Origin: Lolium rigidum
Lineage: Eukaryota; Streptophyta; Magnoliopsida; Poales; Poaceae
DNA: 64,000 nucleotides
Assembly (NCBI RefSeq): GCF_022539505.1
Contig: NC_061512.1
Coordinates: forward strand, 147,419,962-147,483,961
Direction: 5' to 3'
Numbering within the stretch: position 1 is the first letter of the stretch; every line of letters begins with the position of its first letter. The translations under genes were made by a program, and so were the position numbers. Positions 21,671 to 33,399 of this stretch are shown here, in pieces. The notes under the pieces were generated by a model. The model saw nothing but the letters and a program-made list of their open reading frames with translations. It had not been told where the DNA came from and did no database searches.

Positions 21671-21690
21671 TTCTCCCCCTTGATCTCAAC
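21671..21690 (-). other. Polypurine tract of the copia element
   Basis: The minus strand has ATCAAGGGGGAGAA right against the LTR. Confidence 0.85.
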
Positions 21691-21780
21691 TTTTCATCGT
21701 CACAGCTCTATTGCGGATAGAATCAGACAGCCACAATACATTTCTCTGTTTTGAAACAAATTCTTTTACTTTTGGGCCTC

Positions 21781-24608
21781 TTATGATCCAGGATAGGTAA
21801 GACTTTCCCTTAAACCCATGCCGGCTACGTGCTCCTTGAACATGCTGGGTGGTAAGCCTTTCGTTAGCGGATCCGCAAGCATATCTTTTGTCCTTATATG
21901 CTCGAGACTTATTGTTTGATCCTGGACCTTGTGTTTCACTACATAATACTTAACCTCAATCGGTTTCGTAGCATTACTCGACTTGTTGTTGTGAGCATAA
22001 AATACTGCAGGCTCATTGTCGCAGTACATCTTTAGTGGTTTGTCAATACAATCTACCACTTGCAAGTCGGGTATAAATTTCTTTAACCATAATGCCTGCC
22101 CCGTGGCTTCATAACATGCTATAAATTCTGCATACATCATGGATGATGCAACTATCATCTGTTTGGAGCTTCTCCACGAAATAGCTCCCCCTGCGAGGGT
22201 GAATACATATCCAGATGTGGATTTTCTATCATCTTTATCCCCCCGCAAAATCTGCATCCGAATACCCTCTTATTTCTAGGGAATCAGATCTTCCGTATGT
22301 TAGCATGTAGTTCTTTGTGCCTTTCACATAACGCAATGCCTTCTTTACCATTTTCCGAGTGTTCAAAACCTGGATTTTCTTGATATCTACCGAGTACTCC
22401 GGTGATAAATGCTAAGTCAGGGCGAGTGCACACTTGTGCATACTGTAAGCTTCCAATAGCCAAAGCATATGGAACCGCTTTCATTTGATCGAGATCATAT
22501 TGATTTTGGGGACTTCGATGTTTCCCAAAACTGCTGCCCTTGACTATAGGGGCAGGTGTGGCACTGCACTTATGCATATTATACTTACTTAGAATCTTTT
22601 CTAAATAAGCCTTTTGCGACAGTCCTAATACTTCATTGTTTCTATCTCGAATGCCCAAAACATATGACGCTTCACCAAGATCTTTCATATCAAAATTTGA
22701 GGACAAGAACTTCTTTGTCTCTTGCAGTAGACTAACATCACCGCTGGCAAGCAGAATATCATCCACATACAAGATTAGGAAAATGTATTTTCCACTTTTA
22801 AACTTTGCATAAACGCAATTGTCCTCAATATTTTCTTTAAATCCAAATCTCTTGATTGTTTCATTAAACTTTTGATACCACTGTCTGGAGGCTTGCTTTA
22901 ATCCATAAATGGATTTCTTTAGGCGGCATCCCATTTCTTCCTTGCCTTCCATGATAAAACCCTTGGGTTGTTTCATGTAGACATTTTCTTCTAAATCCCA
23001 GTTTAGAAATGCCGTCTTTACATCCATTTGATGCAACTCTAAATCAAAATGTGCAACTAGTGCCATGATGATTTTGAAGGAATCCTTACATGAGACCGGA
23101 GAAAATGTCTCATTGTAATCTATCCCTTCTCTTTGTGTAAATCCTTTTGCCACAAGTCGTGCTTTATACTTTTCAACATTCCCATTGGAGTCATATTTGA
23201 TTTTGTAGACCCATTTGCAGCCCCCTGTTTTGGCTCCTTTAAGAATATTCTCTAAGTCCCAAACATGGTTGGCACTCATCGATCTCATTTCGTCTTCCAT
23301 GGCCTCCACCCACTTTGATGAATCTGGGCTTCTCATGGCTTCTTCATATGAAGTGGGATCACCTTCCATATGAACTGTGTTGTAAACTTTGTAATCAGTC
23401 GAAATGGCTGACTTTCTAGCTCTTGTAGACCTTCTAGGGGCCTCAATCTCTGGAGCATTCTGTTCCTCAACTTGTGGCTCAGCTTCTGGAGGTGGCTGTT
23501 GTTGCTCCCTTTCATGCTCAACAAATGGTTCATTCGTCTCCTGACGGATAGGTTCCGAATTTTCACTCATCGTTGTCATGGGTGGAGTCACAACAGGCTC
23601 TTGCACCACAATCGCAGGGATCACAGGTGCACATGGTAGCGCAAAAAATGGCTCCTGAGTCATCGGATTGGGTGCATGCACCCTCTTCTCCTCAAGATCA
23701 ATTTTCCGAGCTACCATGCTCCCCATCATCATTTCGTCCTCTAAGAAGACAACATGTCTCGTTTCCACAAACTTTGTGTATTTCTGTGGACAGTAGAAAC
23801 GATAATCTTTTGACATTTCAGGAAAGCCAATAAAATGGCAGCTGACTATTTTGGTATCTAACTTTGCGATATTTGGATTGAATACTTTGGCCTCAGCGGG
23901 GCTCCCCCACACTTTCAGGTGGTTTAGAGAAGGCACTCTTCCTGTCCATAGCTCATACGGCGTTTTGGGCACCGATTTGCTTGGAACTTTGTTTAGAATG
24001 TGATTAACGGTTTTTAACGCCTCAATCCACAATCCCAATGGTAGGGTGGAATAGCTCATCATACTGCGCACCATATCCATAAGGGTACGGTTGCGTCTTT
24101 CAGCTACCCCATTCTACTGAGGTTCGCCCAGCATTGAGTACTGAGCGACTATTCCAGTCTACTGTAGGAACCTTGCAAAAGGTCCAGGGACTTGACCATA
24201 TGGAGTATGTCGACCGTAGTACTCCCCTCCACGACAAGACCTGACTATCTTTATTCTTTTATCATGCTGATTTTCAACTTCATCTTTGAATATTTTGAAT
24301 TTATCCAACGCTTCTGTTCTTTCTTTTATTGGATAATTATAACCATATCGGGAGTAATCATCCGTGAATGTTATGAACGAATCATAGCCATCCACACTTT
24401 TCACAGGAAATGGTCCACATATATCGGTGTGAATTATTTCTAGTGTTGCTGTGCTTCGATTCGCACCCTTTTTAATTTGCTTTACAAATTTTCCTTCAAT
24501 GCAATCGATGCACTGTTCTATGTCTGAGAATTCTAATGGAGGAAGAATATCATTTTTAACGAGTCTTTCTATTCCCCCCTCGAAATATGGCCTAGGCGAT
24601 AGTGCCAT
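21781..24608 (-). pseudogene. Copia pol: integrase, RT, RNase H
   Basis: Integrase (24159-24608) shows the CIDC half of the zinc motif, HTDICGPF with the first catalytic Asp and FTDDYSRYGY. The next conserved site reads RSCRGGEY, with Cys where the family has the second catalytic Asp. Two in-frame TAG codons (24159-24161 and 24114-24116) separate it from the [11 protein letters not shown] region. The following 598-codon frame (22284-24080) carries a long linker, RT with [14 protein letters not shown] and the catalytic YVDDILL near 22755-22775. Frameshifts near 22270 lead into RNase H (21781-22257; [25 protein letters not shown]). Catalytically dead at integrase and split into pieces. Confidence 0.9.
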
Positions 24609-25996
24609 AATTTCGATGATTCATCAGTTCTTTTTCTTTTCTTTTCTTCTGTTTCCGACGAGGGTATTTGTTCATTCACTTTACACACAGACAATACTTT
24701 TTCACGCAAGGACAATAAATAAAGCTCATCATGAAGTATAGCAACCCCAACATAAGAATTATTACACCATATGGCACATTTGCCATGTCCAAAATAACAT
24801 TGATAACTGTCTTTATCTAAGCGCGATACACTTATTAAATTTCTATGTATGGAAGGAACAAATAAGACATCTCCAAGCAGAATAGTCAAGCCATCAGCTA
24901 GCTCCAAGAGGATGTTGCCAACAGCTTCAACTTCTGCTTGAATTCCATTCGCGATTTCAACGCATCCTTCGCCACTTTTCGTAGTCCTCGTCGAATGGAA
25001 TCCCTGTAAGGAATTTGCAACATGAACAGTTGCACCTGAGTCAATCCACCAAGTAGATTTCGAAAACTGTGTATACAGGGATTCATTTACAAAGGAAACT
25101 AATTTTTTTTTACCTTTCTTTGCCATTAATTCTTTTAGAAAAGCAGGGCAGTCTTTCTTGTAGTGCCCAGTCTTCTGACAGTGAAGACACTGATCTTTGT
25201 TCACTGGCAATGGCCTGTGCTGGAACTTCTGATGATGCTGCATTGGGGCTTTACCATATTGCTTTGAAGGAGAGCCATTGTTGCTCGGTGTGAAGGGACT
25301 TTTCTTATTGTCCTTCACATAATTGAGAGTACCTCCATTCTGTGCCTTGAGTTTGTCCTCCTCTTGCACACACATGGCAATGGTCTTTTCAATGTCCCAT
25401 TTCTCAGGGTTCGTGTTGTAATTGACAACAAAGTTGTCAAACTGTTGTGGTAATGAAGCCATCACCAAGTGAACCAGAAGTGCAGGCTTCAGCTCTAGGT
25501 CAGCATCCATGGGCTTCAGCTTTGCAGCCAGGTTGCTCATCCTGAGGATGTGCTCCCTGATGCCACGTGCACCTCCACTGTACTTTTCTGTCACCAGCTG
25601 CTTCAACAACTGGGTTGCATATGTCTTTGAAGAACCAGTGAACTAGCTCTTTATCTTTTCTAAGTACTCCTTAGCAGAAGCACACTCTGTAATTGAGCCC
25701 ACGATGGCGTTCTCAATTGTATTCTTTATAAATGCCATGCACTTTTTGTTGGCAGTCTTCCACTTTCTGTTCTCTAAGGTGTAGGACATCTCCACTGGAG
25801 CATGGTCCCTTTTCTTTTTAGCCCATGCATCATCAGTATCCGTGTCATCTCTGACAAGGTCAGCAGGCTTGATGGGTTGCGGTGTTTCAACCACCCAGTC
25901 CACCTCAGCACAGACAAAGGCGAATTTCACCTTCTTCCTCCATTCTGTGTAGTTATCCCCTCTAAGGGTGGGAACATCCTTGATGCAGCTCATCAA
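24569..25996 (-). pseudogene. Copia gag and protease
   Basis: The start MMSCIKDVPTLRGDNY at 25996 fits copia gag (UBN2-type fold; WRKKVKFAF). One in-frame TAG at 25643-25645 interrupts an otherwise continuous frame to 24569. The second part has a CCHC zinc knuckle (CLHCQKTGHYKKDC), the protease site WIDSGATVHV, SVSRL and the GAG-pre-integrase motif LWHYRLGHISRG. A single-base shift in the G-run at about 24575 separates it from integrase. Gag packages RNA; the protease matures the polyprotein. Confidence 0.9.
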
Positions 25997-25999
25997 GTA

Positions 26000-27268
26000 G
26001 AACCCTCCTTAAAACCACAAAGAAGTGAGAACAGTACAATTGCAAATTATAATCCAACGTTGGTCCGAATTAAAACATGCAACTGTGTCAATGCAAATAA
26101 AACGATATCACCGTTGGGCAGAAATAGAGATAAATGCACATATCATCATTTCAACAAAACCATGGTCATGTCATTAATAACGTTGGTCAAAAAATAACAG
26201 AAACATAATTGTCACAATAATCACTTTTATTCATACTTTCAAAATTCAAGTCACTTTTGCATTTAAAATGCTCCTTTCACTATATGCAGCGGAAACTGTG
26301 AATTGAAATTTTAAACTTTGAGCTTTTCAGAGGCATTTCTTTTACTTTTTAATTTCTAAACAAATATTTCGTTGGTCCTATTTATTCAGAAAAAACTAGA
26401 CAAAATTTTGGCCAAAAAATGACCCAAAACTGCATAAAAATGCCTCTCTAATTAATAAAACTTTACAAAACTGTAAAATGTAAAAACTGCTGTTACTGTC
26501 GTGGCCCACGCGGGCCGCACGCGCCGAGCGACGCGCAGCAACGCGTCGCCCACACGTCTGGTGGACGCTACGCCCACGCGGCCCGCACGCGGTGCAGCCT
26601 GCTAACGCGGCCTGCTGCCGCGGCCTTCCTTCGGCCCGCCCGCGGCCTGGCCAGCGGAGCCCATGCGGCCCGTCCACGGCGCCGACGCGGCCCGGCCACG
26701 GAGCCCACGCGGAGAGGCAGCGCGGCACGCTCCTGGCCGTCGGATCCATCCGACGGTCGGCCATAATTTTCGGGCGGTATAAAACGGGTGCCAAACGGCC
26801 AAACCCTAACCCTAGCTTCATTTCCCCCACGCCCACTCTCTCTGTGTCTCACCCGCACGATGGCGGCGGAGAGGAGGAACCGAGCGCCTGCGTCAGCGAG
26901 CCGCCGGCGACGGCGAGCTCACGGCTACGCTCTCCTCCCTTTCTTTCTAGCAGCTGGGGGGAACGGCTGCTCGCGCCCGTGCGCAGCAGTTGGCCCCCTC
27001 CCCTTGCCCTTCTATGTTTCCTCCTCCACCAGATCCCGGCGCGGCGGCCAAGGAACGGAGGCAGGCTGTGGCGCCCCCTGTGCCTCTTGCCGTTGAGTGC
27101 GTCCATCCGAGTGGTGGGCGCACCGCCGTCAAGTGGTGCAGTGGTGGTGCTCTTTCTTTGCCGGCGACGAGCCGCATCACCGTAAGCCGGTGAGGTTCTT
27201 CTTTTCTTTGCTCCGCCTCACTTGCGCAAGTGGAGTGGCCCTTCTTCTCGATGCCTCGGCTTGCCGAT
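26000..27268 (-). other. Copia 5' leader, proximal half, with promoter-like signals on the opposite strand
   Basis: The leader between PBS and gag is long (about 1.4 kb without the solo LTR). Around 26500-27180 it is very GC-rich. On the plus strand a TATAAAA (26778-26784), a telo-box-like AAACCCTAACCC (26801-26812), a CT-rich stretch and an ATG (26860) with a 78-codon frame to 27096 resemble a plant promoter and first exon, antisense to the element. Plus frames 26592-27185 and 26990-27193 are composition shadows. Confidence 0.5.
27264..27268. repeat. Target-site duplication CCGAT, left copy
   Basis: Matches 28869-28873 beyond the solo LTR. Confidence 0.9.
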
Positions 27269-28868
27269 TGATACGTCTCCAACGTATCGATAATTTCTTG
27301 TGTTCCATGCCACATTATTGATTTTATCTACATGTTTTATGCACACTTTATGTCATATTCGTGCATTTTCTGGAACTAACCTATTAACAAGATGCCGAAG
27401 TGCCGTTCTTGTCGTTTTCGCTGTTTTTGGTTTCGAAATCCTAGTAAAGAAATATTCTCGGAATTGGACGAAATAAAAGCCCGAGTGCCTATTTTCTCAC
27501 GAAGCTTCCGGAAGACCGAAGACGAGACGAAGAGGGGCCACAGGGTGGCCAAACCCTAGGGCGGCGCGGCCCCCCCCTTGGCCGCGCCGGCCTATGGTGT
27601 GGGCCCCCGTGCCGCCTCTTGACTTGCCCTTCCGCCTACTTAAAGCCTCCGTGACGAAACCCCCAGTACCGAGAGCCACGATACGGAAAACCTTACTGAG
27701 ACGCCGCCGCCGATCCCATCTCGGGGGATCCAGGAGATCGCCTCCGGCACCCTGCCGGAGAGGGGAATCATCTCCCGGAGGACTCTACACCGCCATGGTC
27801 GCCTCCGGAGTGATGAGTGAGTAGTCTACCCCTGGACTATGGGTCCATAGCAGTAGCTAGATGGTTGTCTTCTCCCCATTGTGCTATCATTGTCGGATCT
27901 TGTGAGCTGCCTATCATGATCAAGATCATCTATATGTAATTCTATATGTTGCGTTTGTTGGGATCCGATGAATAGAGAATACTTGTTATGTTGATTATCA
28001 AAGTTATGCTTATGTGTTGTTTATGATCTTGCATGCTCTCCGTTACTAGTAGATGCTCTGGCCAAGTAGATGCTTGTAACTCCAAGAGGGAGTACTTATG
28101 TTCGATAGTGGGTTCATGCCTGCATTGACACTCGGGACAGTGGACAGTAAAGTTCTAAGGTTGTGTTGTGTCTGTTGCCACTAGGGATAAAACATTAGTG
28201 CTATGTTCAAGGATGTAGTCACTAGTTACATTACGCACCATACTTAATGCAATTGTCTGTTGTTTTGCAACTTAATACCGGAGGGGGTTCGGATGATAAC
28301 CCGAAGGTGGACTTTTAGGCATAGATGCGGTTGGATGGCGGTCTATGTACTTTGTCGTAATGCCCAATTAAATCTCACTATACTCATCATGATATGTATG
28401 TGCATTGTCATGCTCTCTTTATTTGTCAATTTCCCAACCGTAATTTGTTCACCCAACATGCTGTTCGTCTTATGGGAGAGACACCTCTAGTGAACTCGTG
28501 GACCCCGGTCCATTCTTTAATACTGAAATACAAATCTGCTGCAATACTTGTTTTTACTATTTTCTCTCGCAAACAATCATCTTCCACACAATACGGTTAA
28601 TCCTTTGTTACAGCAAGCCGGTGAGATTGACAACCTCACTCGTTTCGTTGGGGCAAAGTACTTTGGTTGTGTTGTGCAGGTTCCACGTTGGCGCCGGAAT
28701 CTCCGGTGTTGCGCCGCACTACATCCCGCCGCCATCAACCTTCAACGTGCTTCTTGGCTCCTCCTGGTTCGATAAACCTTGGTTTCTTTCTGAGGGAAAA
28801 CTTGCTGCTGTGCGCATCATACCTTCCTCTTGGGGTTGCCCAATGAACGTGTGAAATACACGCCATCA
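27269..28868 (+). mobile_element. Solo LTR, Athila-like gypsy (1600 bp)
   Basis: It starts TGATACGTCTCC and ends ACGCCATCA, with TSD CCGAT on both sides and no internal region. That is the product of LTR-LTR recombination. The sequence matches the abundant Triticeae LTR type I know to be followed by a tRNA-Asp primer site, which points to the Athila clade. Short frames inside are non-coding. Confidence 0.9.
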
Positions 28869-29035
28869 CCGATGCGCATCGGGATCGAGAGGGGCGGCGC
28901 GGCCTTGCGGCGGCACGAACTTTGCCGGCGAGCCCAAGGGCATCGGTCGGATACCTTTTCTTTTCTTTTGGTTACAGTGGAGGATCTAGGGTCTGCTGTT
29001 CGATCTACCAGAAAACATCTAGAACTAGCAAAGAT

Positions 29036-29045
29036 CTGATACCAA
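29036..29045 (-). other. Primer binding site of the copia element
   Basis: The minus strand reads TTGGTATCAGATC next to the LTR at 29046, the copia tRNA-Met(i) site. The leader piece 28869-29035 carries on from 27268. Confidence 0.85.
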
Positions 29046-29459
29046 TGTTGCATCCCTTGGATCTTCTAGGCTGGATGCTAACGGAAGAAAACTATGACTG
29101 TATGTATGCTGCGAGATCCGAGAGAGATCGAGAGAGAGACGGTGTACCTTCTCCCTTCCAGGAGGAGCTCGAGCCGTTGTCCATGGCGACGGCGCGACTG
29201 GCGTGAGCGTGCGGTGGCAGCGGTGGCAGAGCTTCCCGTGAGCACTACGCTAACCCTAGATCGGTAGGGAATGTCGGTGGGGGTGTCTGGCGGCGCGGTA
29301 AACCTCGTACAGTGAGCCCCGGCCCCCACCTCTTTATATAGCGCAGGTCATAGGGGCCCACCAACCATAGATAGGGTTGGGCGCCCCGATCAGGGCACGG
29401 ACGAGATCAAGGATCGTTATCGATCCGTTGGGATCGATCCCGTGGAGATCATCCTAACA
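29046..29459 (-). repeat. 5' LTR of the copia element
   Basis: 414 bp. The TATA box CTATATAAAGAG on the minus strand is at 29330-29341, the likely start of copia RNA. TSD AATAG follows at 29460-29464. Confidence 0.95.
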
Positions 29460-29464
29460 AATAG

Positions 29465-30016
29465 AACTCCCAGCCCGTTCTGCATATGGAATAATGCTGA
29501 TTAGTATCTTTTAAGGTGAAAGGATATTGTTAGCCTACCTGAATTTATCTGGCAGCATGAAGAAAATATATAGAATTCAAAAGCTACAGCAATTCAGGAA
29601 GGTTCATAACATAATGTGTTGCAGGGAAGTAAATTGTAGCTACAAACGAATATACAGTGATTGCCTGAGGTCCGCAGTTTCAAAGAAGCAAAATCATTGG
29701 CACACGGAACCCAACAGCACAATGATCTATGTAATGCATTCATGATGGCTGGCATTTCACAATTTGTCAGCGCAACTTATCAACATATAACACAATAGCC
29801 ATGAAACTGGATACTGATAATGGTTCTTCAACTCGTGATTTTTTTAGTTTCTCCAATCACCATACAAATCATTTCCATTTTATTCTAGCAGACTCGATCA
29901 AAGCCTAAGCCTATCCAACATTATTTGGAACTAAATGTTATCATGAAAGCTAGCTATAACCTCTTTCTGCAAAGGAAAGTTACTACAAAACAACATTCAT
30001 ATAGAAAACAACTCAC
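29465..30016. other. Unassigned single-copy-like stretch
   Basis: No ORF or repeat I can support. It may be intron sequence of the gene whose exon lies at 30017-30215, because it directly follows a GTGAGT donor on the minus strand. Confidence 0.35.
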
Positions 30017-30791
30017 ATAAGGAACAAGTATGGACTTTTGAGCAAGTTGAAGCCTGTATGATGGAACTTTTTTCATATAAATTATCACAGAATACAATAA
30101 GGGGTTCATCTCCACAAAATATTGGTCCATCCTGTATAACCCATTTGGTTCCTCCTATCTTCACTCTTGATAATATTTCAGAATGACACAGATATAGAAA
30201 TTTTCGAACAATCACTGTTGTGGGTATACTTCATGGGTGTACCATCGACAATGCCTAGATCCGGCAAACCCGGGTGGCCCACGGACGGTGGTGTGGCTTG
30301 TGGCCCATCGGGCGGCCCAGTTGATCATGAAGGATGAAGTCCAGCCCAGGATCGGGAAGCCGGATCCTAGCCGACCTTCGGAGGAGGCTGGATCCGTGGA
30401 GGCCTATGAGGAACCCGGATCCAGTACGACGTAGATGGAAGACGGATCCTTGACGTACACGGCAAATATATTGTACCGTAGTTAGGCAACCTGTAATCCG
30501 GCTAGGACTCTCCATGTAAACCCTAGATCTGTGCGCCTTTATAAGCCGGATCCCGGGAGCCCTAGAGGCACAGCCACAACTCATTGTAACAACGCGAAAG
30601 CGCCCAGATAATTCCAGAGAAGCAGCAGTAGGCCCTGTCTTCGAGCAGGTGTTCCGAAGCTAGGTAAATCGCGTACCACCGTCCAGAGGACTCTCCGTCC
30701 TATGGCCCCTACTTCTTCTCCCCTCCATGAGGATCCCTCCTCTGGAGTACCGTAGAATAGGCAACGACAATCAGAGACATGATGTTACAGC
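30017..30791 (-). pseudogene. Probable host-gene exon split by a solo LTR
   Basis: On the minus strand a possible acceptor (GGAAGCAG) is followed by coding-looking sequence from 30791 to 30775. After removal of the solo LTR and one TSD copy, the frame continues to 30017, where CCTTAT is followed by a GTGAGT donor. The peptide contains RKFLYLCHSEILSRV and DGPIFCGDEPLIVFC. A one-base shift in an A-run near 30070 would be needed for the last 18 codons. I do not recognise the family. Evidence is frame continuity across the TSD and splice signals only, so identity as an exon is tentative. Confidence 0.4.
30216..30769 (+). mobile_element. Solo LTR of a gypsy element (554 bp)
   Basis: TGTTGTGGGTATAC...GGCAACGACA with flanking ATCAC (30211-30215) and ATCAG (30770-30774), a 4/5 TSD. 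A TATA-like CTTTATAAGCC lies at 30537-30547, followed by a TAAACCCTAG-type leader. The plus frame 30237-30434 and minus frame 30255-30584 inside it are shadows. Confidence 0.85.
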
Positions 30792-30795
30792 CTGC

Positions 30796-31327
30796 TTCCT
30801 TAACTGATTGGATGACTATAAGTTGCAAATATTACCCTTCAAGAGGAGTGAAAACACCAAGAAACTTCTCGTGTTTCAGTCCAGTGTAAAACTGAAATTT
30901 GGGTTCATATTAGATAAAAACAGACTAAACGCAAGAGTGCTACCGTTTTCATCACAGTACCATTCCAAAAACAGCAATCTAGAGCAACAAACATAATATG
31001 ATCTACAGCAACAAACACAAGGCATGAACTGTTTTGGGACCCTGTAGTTTTCTCAGGAGACGCCCACAACAACAAACAATAGTACAACAGTGCTGAAGCA
31101 AACATAAGATAAGAGGAGTACCCTTATAATTATAATAAAACACAGATAGATAGATGATATAGGTAGATCGATTAACATGAGTGCCAAATACATATGGGTA
31201 GACGAAGATTAACAGGAGTGCCAATATAACATAGATACAGGTAGACGACATAGGTAGATGGACCAACATGTATGGATGGATCCACAGAAACACAGTTATC
31301 TTCTCGATAATATAGAATTAGATAGAG
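30796..31327. other. Unassigned AT-rich stretch with GATAGA-type repeats
   Basis: 31140-31270 has loosely repeated ATAGATAGATGATATAGGTAGA and GGTAGACGA units. No gene supported. Confidence 0.4.
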
Positions 31328-32109
31328 AAGGACCAGATTCCTCAGTTCAGTTGTCCCCAATAGCAGGAGCAACCTTGTGGGCATGTGCCTCGTCCACTCC
31401 TTGATCTTTGTCTTCATCATCATCTTCATCGTCAATCAGAGGATCCAGAAGAGCAGCATCTTCTTTGCTAGGAGAGTAAGGGACCATCTCCACCTCTTCC
31501 TCGGCGAAAGAGATCGAGTCCGCCAAAATCATGTGTCGTCAACTCTTCGAGCGCCCATTTATGGGCCTTGAACTGGTTGAGATAGTAGTCGTCATCGGCC
31601 TCGAAATAGCCCTTGGCACGCACGCTATCGATGACCTGCTGCTGGAACACTTCAAACTCCTCGTCTATCTTTGGTGAGCTCTGCCTCGGCTTCAAGTTGC
31701 TGCTTCCTTTCATTGATATACTCAGGCGGGAAGATTCCTGCCATCTCGTCCAGGTAATCGGTGGTGGGAAGGGGTACCGGCTTCAGGGCGAGTATGGTCA
31801 TGATCTCAGCTTCCGACAGCCTATGCTTTATACCTGGTCTTGCGGCTGACAGCTCACCTCACGCAGCAACTCGTCAATCACTGCCGGATCAAACGACGCC
31901 GTATCAGATCCCAAAAAGTCATCGCCCGATCCGTCGGACAGCTGGAGTCCCTCCTCGTAGCAGGACTCGGCAACTGCCTTCCTCTTGGTGGGGAACGGCA
32001 TCAGCGGGCCATCGTCACCGGCCACCGCATCCGCGGACTTCGCGGTGGTGAACGGCTTCAGCGTGTACTTCACCGTCGCCTCCATCGAAACCTCCTCCTT
32101 ACACGCCAT
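31328..32109 (-). pseudogene. Acidic hypothetical protein, frameshifted
   Basis: From ATG 32107-32109 the minus strand reads MACKEEVSMEATVKYTL, then PTKRKAV and DDFLGSDTASFDPAVIDELL. After a shift at about 31850 the frame changes to one with LSEAEIMTILALKPVPLP and EMAGIFPPEYINERKQQLEAE. After about 31680 it is EVFQQQVIDSVRAKGYFEADDDYYLNQF, and after about 31530 it ends ...LLDPLIDDEDDDEDKDQG and stops at 31328. No introns are needed, so this is a single-exon gene or retrocopy with about three frameshifts. It resembles uncharacterised grass proteins I cannot name. A TATA-like TTTTATATAG on the minus strand (about 32232-32241) lies 120 bp upstream. Function unknown. Confidence 0.6.
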
Positions 32110-32499
32110 CGCCTGGATCAGAAGCGAAATCGACGAGCAGTCCCTTCACCTTCCGTTCCGATGCCGGATTTCGATGTTGGTTGGTTGCTGGTTTGGGGAC
32201 AGGAGGAAAGACGCGGCAGCGGCGTCTCGATCTCTATATAAAAGAAGAGAACCCTAGCCGAGGCCCCTTTCCCTCCTAAACTTCTGCCATGGAACAAATC
32301 GGTATCGCTCCCGTTTACGATCTGGTCTCGGAGCCCAGTGGGCCGGGACTCCCCTTATTTTCCTTCCAAAATGCTAAAAAGTGCACGATGGCTCGTTTGT
32401 TGGCACGAGCACTCGATTCTCGTCCGTCTGATGGACCCTGATGAAGGCGTGCGACCACGGTTGTTCCGACAACGAGGAAACTAGGAAAGCGACAGCCTC

Positions 32500-33000
32500 C
32501 TCCTCCACTCTTCTCTCCCTCTTGCGCCCCCTTCTCTCCCGAGCACTCTCCTAAGCTCCTGATCCAAACGCCGCCGGCAGCCCGTCCGTCGCCGGACTCC
32601 ACCTACGCCGCCACCGGTGTGTCTCCCCCAACTCCGGCGCATCTTTCCCACCTCATACACTCACCCCGACGCACCCACCCACCCGCAGCCGATCCCCTTT
32701 CTCTCTCCCTCGATCTCCTCCGCCCCCACTGCGGCCATGGATCCCATTGATGCTCGTCGCCGGATGCGAGGAGCTCGCCTTGGCTCACCGCGACTCCGCG
32801 AGCCTCTCCTATATTTGCTTCCCTGCGTTCTCGCGCTCGTGCCCCCGGTCTCATCTCCGCCTTGATGTTCCCCAGCAATGCCTTCCTCTGTCCGACTTCC
32901 CGCTTGCTGTTTTTCTCCGTCCTGATCTGCAGCCAGATGTAGGCCGCACCCAGGGTCTGTAGCTGTAGGTCTACAATCTCGATAGCGATGCCTGTTGACA
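32500..33000 (+). other. GC/CT-rich, 5'-leader-like DNA
   Basis: The plus strand looks like a plant 5' UTR: long CT-rich runs, then GCGGCCATGG at 32730-32739 opening a 42-codon frame (MDPIDARRRMRGA). Overlapping frames on both strands (32603-33001 minus) are composition-driven. It could be a captured gene start. No protein family recognised. Confidence 0.3.
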
Positions 33001-33399
33001 TGGAGGAGAATCAGGTTGCAGCGCTTAAGCAATCATGTGTTCCTGACCAGCATCCATCTCCATGCACTCGGCACATGTGCGATCTTCAGCTCTAGGAGGT
33101 GTTCTAGCGTTTGGGTAGCATCAAATTCCAGCGTGCTGGCTTGGGGTAAAATGTTGATCTTTCTACATCATCCCGCTAGTTCAACCTTTCATGGACCATT
33201 GCTAGAATCCGCCCCTTCCTATTTTGTTTTCAACCTTAAAAGTCTAGGTTATGTTAATTGAATTGGTACATGAAGTCTAATGAAAATCGGTTACTTGTGC
33301 ATTCACTAGGTGTACCCTCTTTTATGCTACGGGTTGTAAGATATCACAGTGTTGTTTTGCGTCAAAATAAGTTCACTCCAACCTGACCGTAATTCTATT

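Larger units (their letters stand above)
21264..29459 (-). mobile_element. Complete Ty1/copia element, 8.2 kb, containing a nested solo LTR
   Basis: LTRs of 407 bp (21264-21670) and 414 bp (29046-29459), TSD AATAG, PPT on the right side of the left LTR and PBS on the left side of the right LTR show a minus-strand element. Order in element sense: LTR, PBS, long GC-rich leader, gag (24569-25996), integrase, RT, RNase H (to 21781), LTR. Integrase before RT defines copia. The LTRs differ by a few per cent plus small indels, so it is older than the chromovirus at 3288. The leader was later hit by an Athila-like element that collapsed to a solo LTR (27269-28868). Confidence 0.95.

Noticed and set aside
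26801..26815. Telomere-like CCCTAACCCTA
   Set aside because: Only two units; more likely a telo-box promoter motif than an interstitial telomere.
26592..27185. 197-codon plus-strand frame in the copia leader
   Set aside because: It starts before the TATA-like box and follows GC composition; only the shorter promoter-like arrangement is worth noting.
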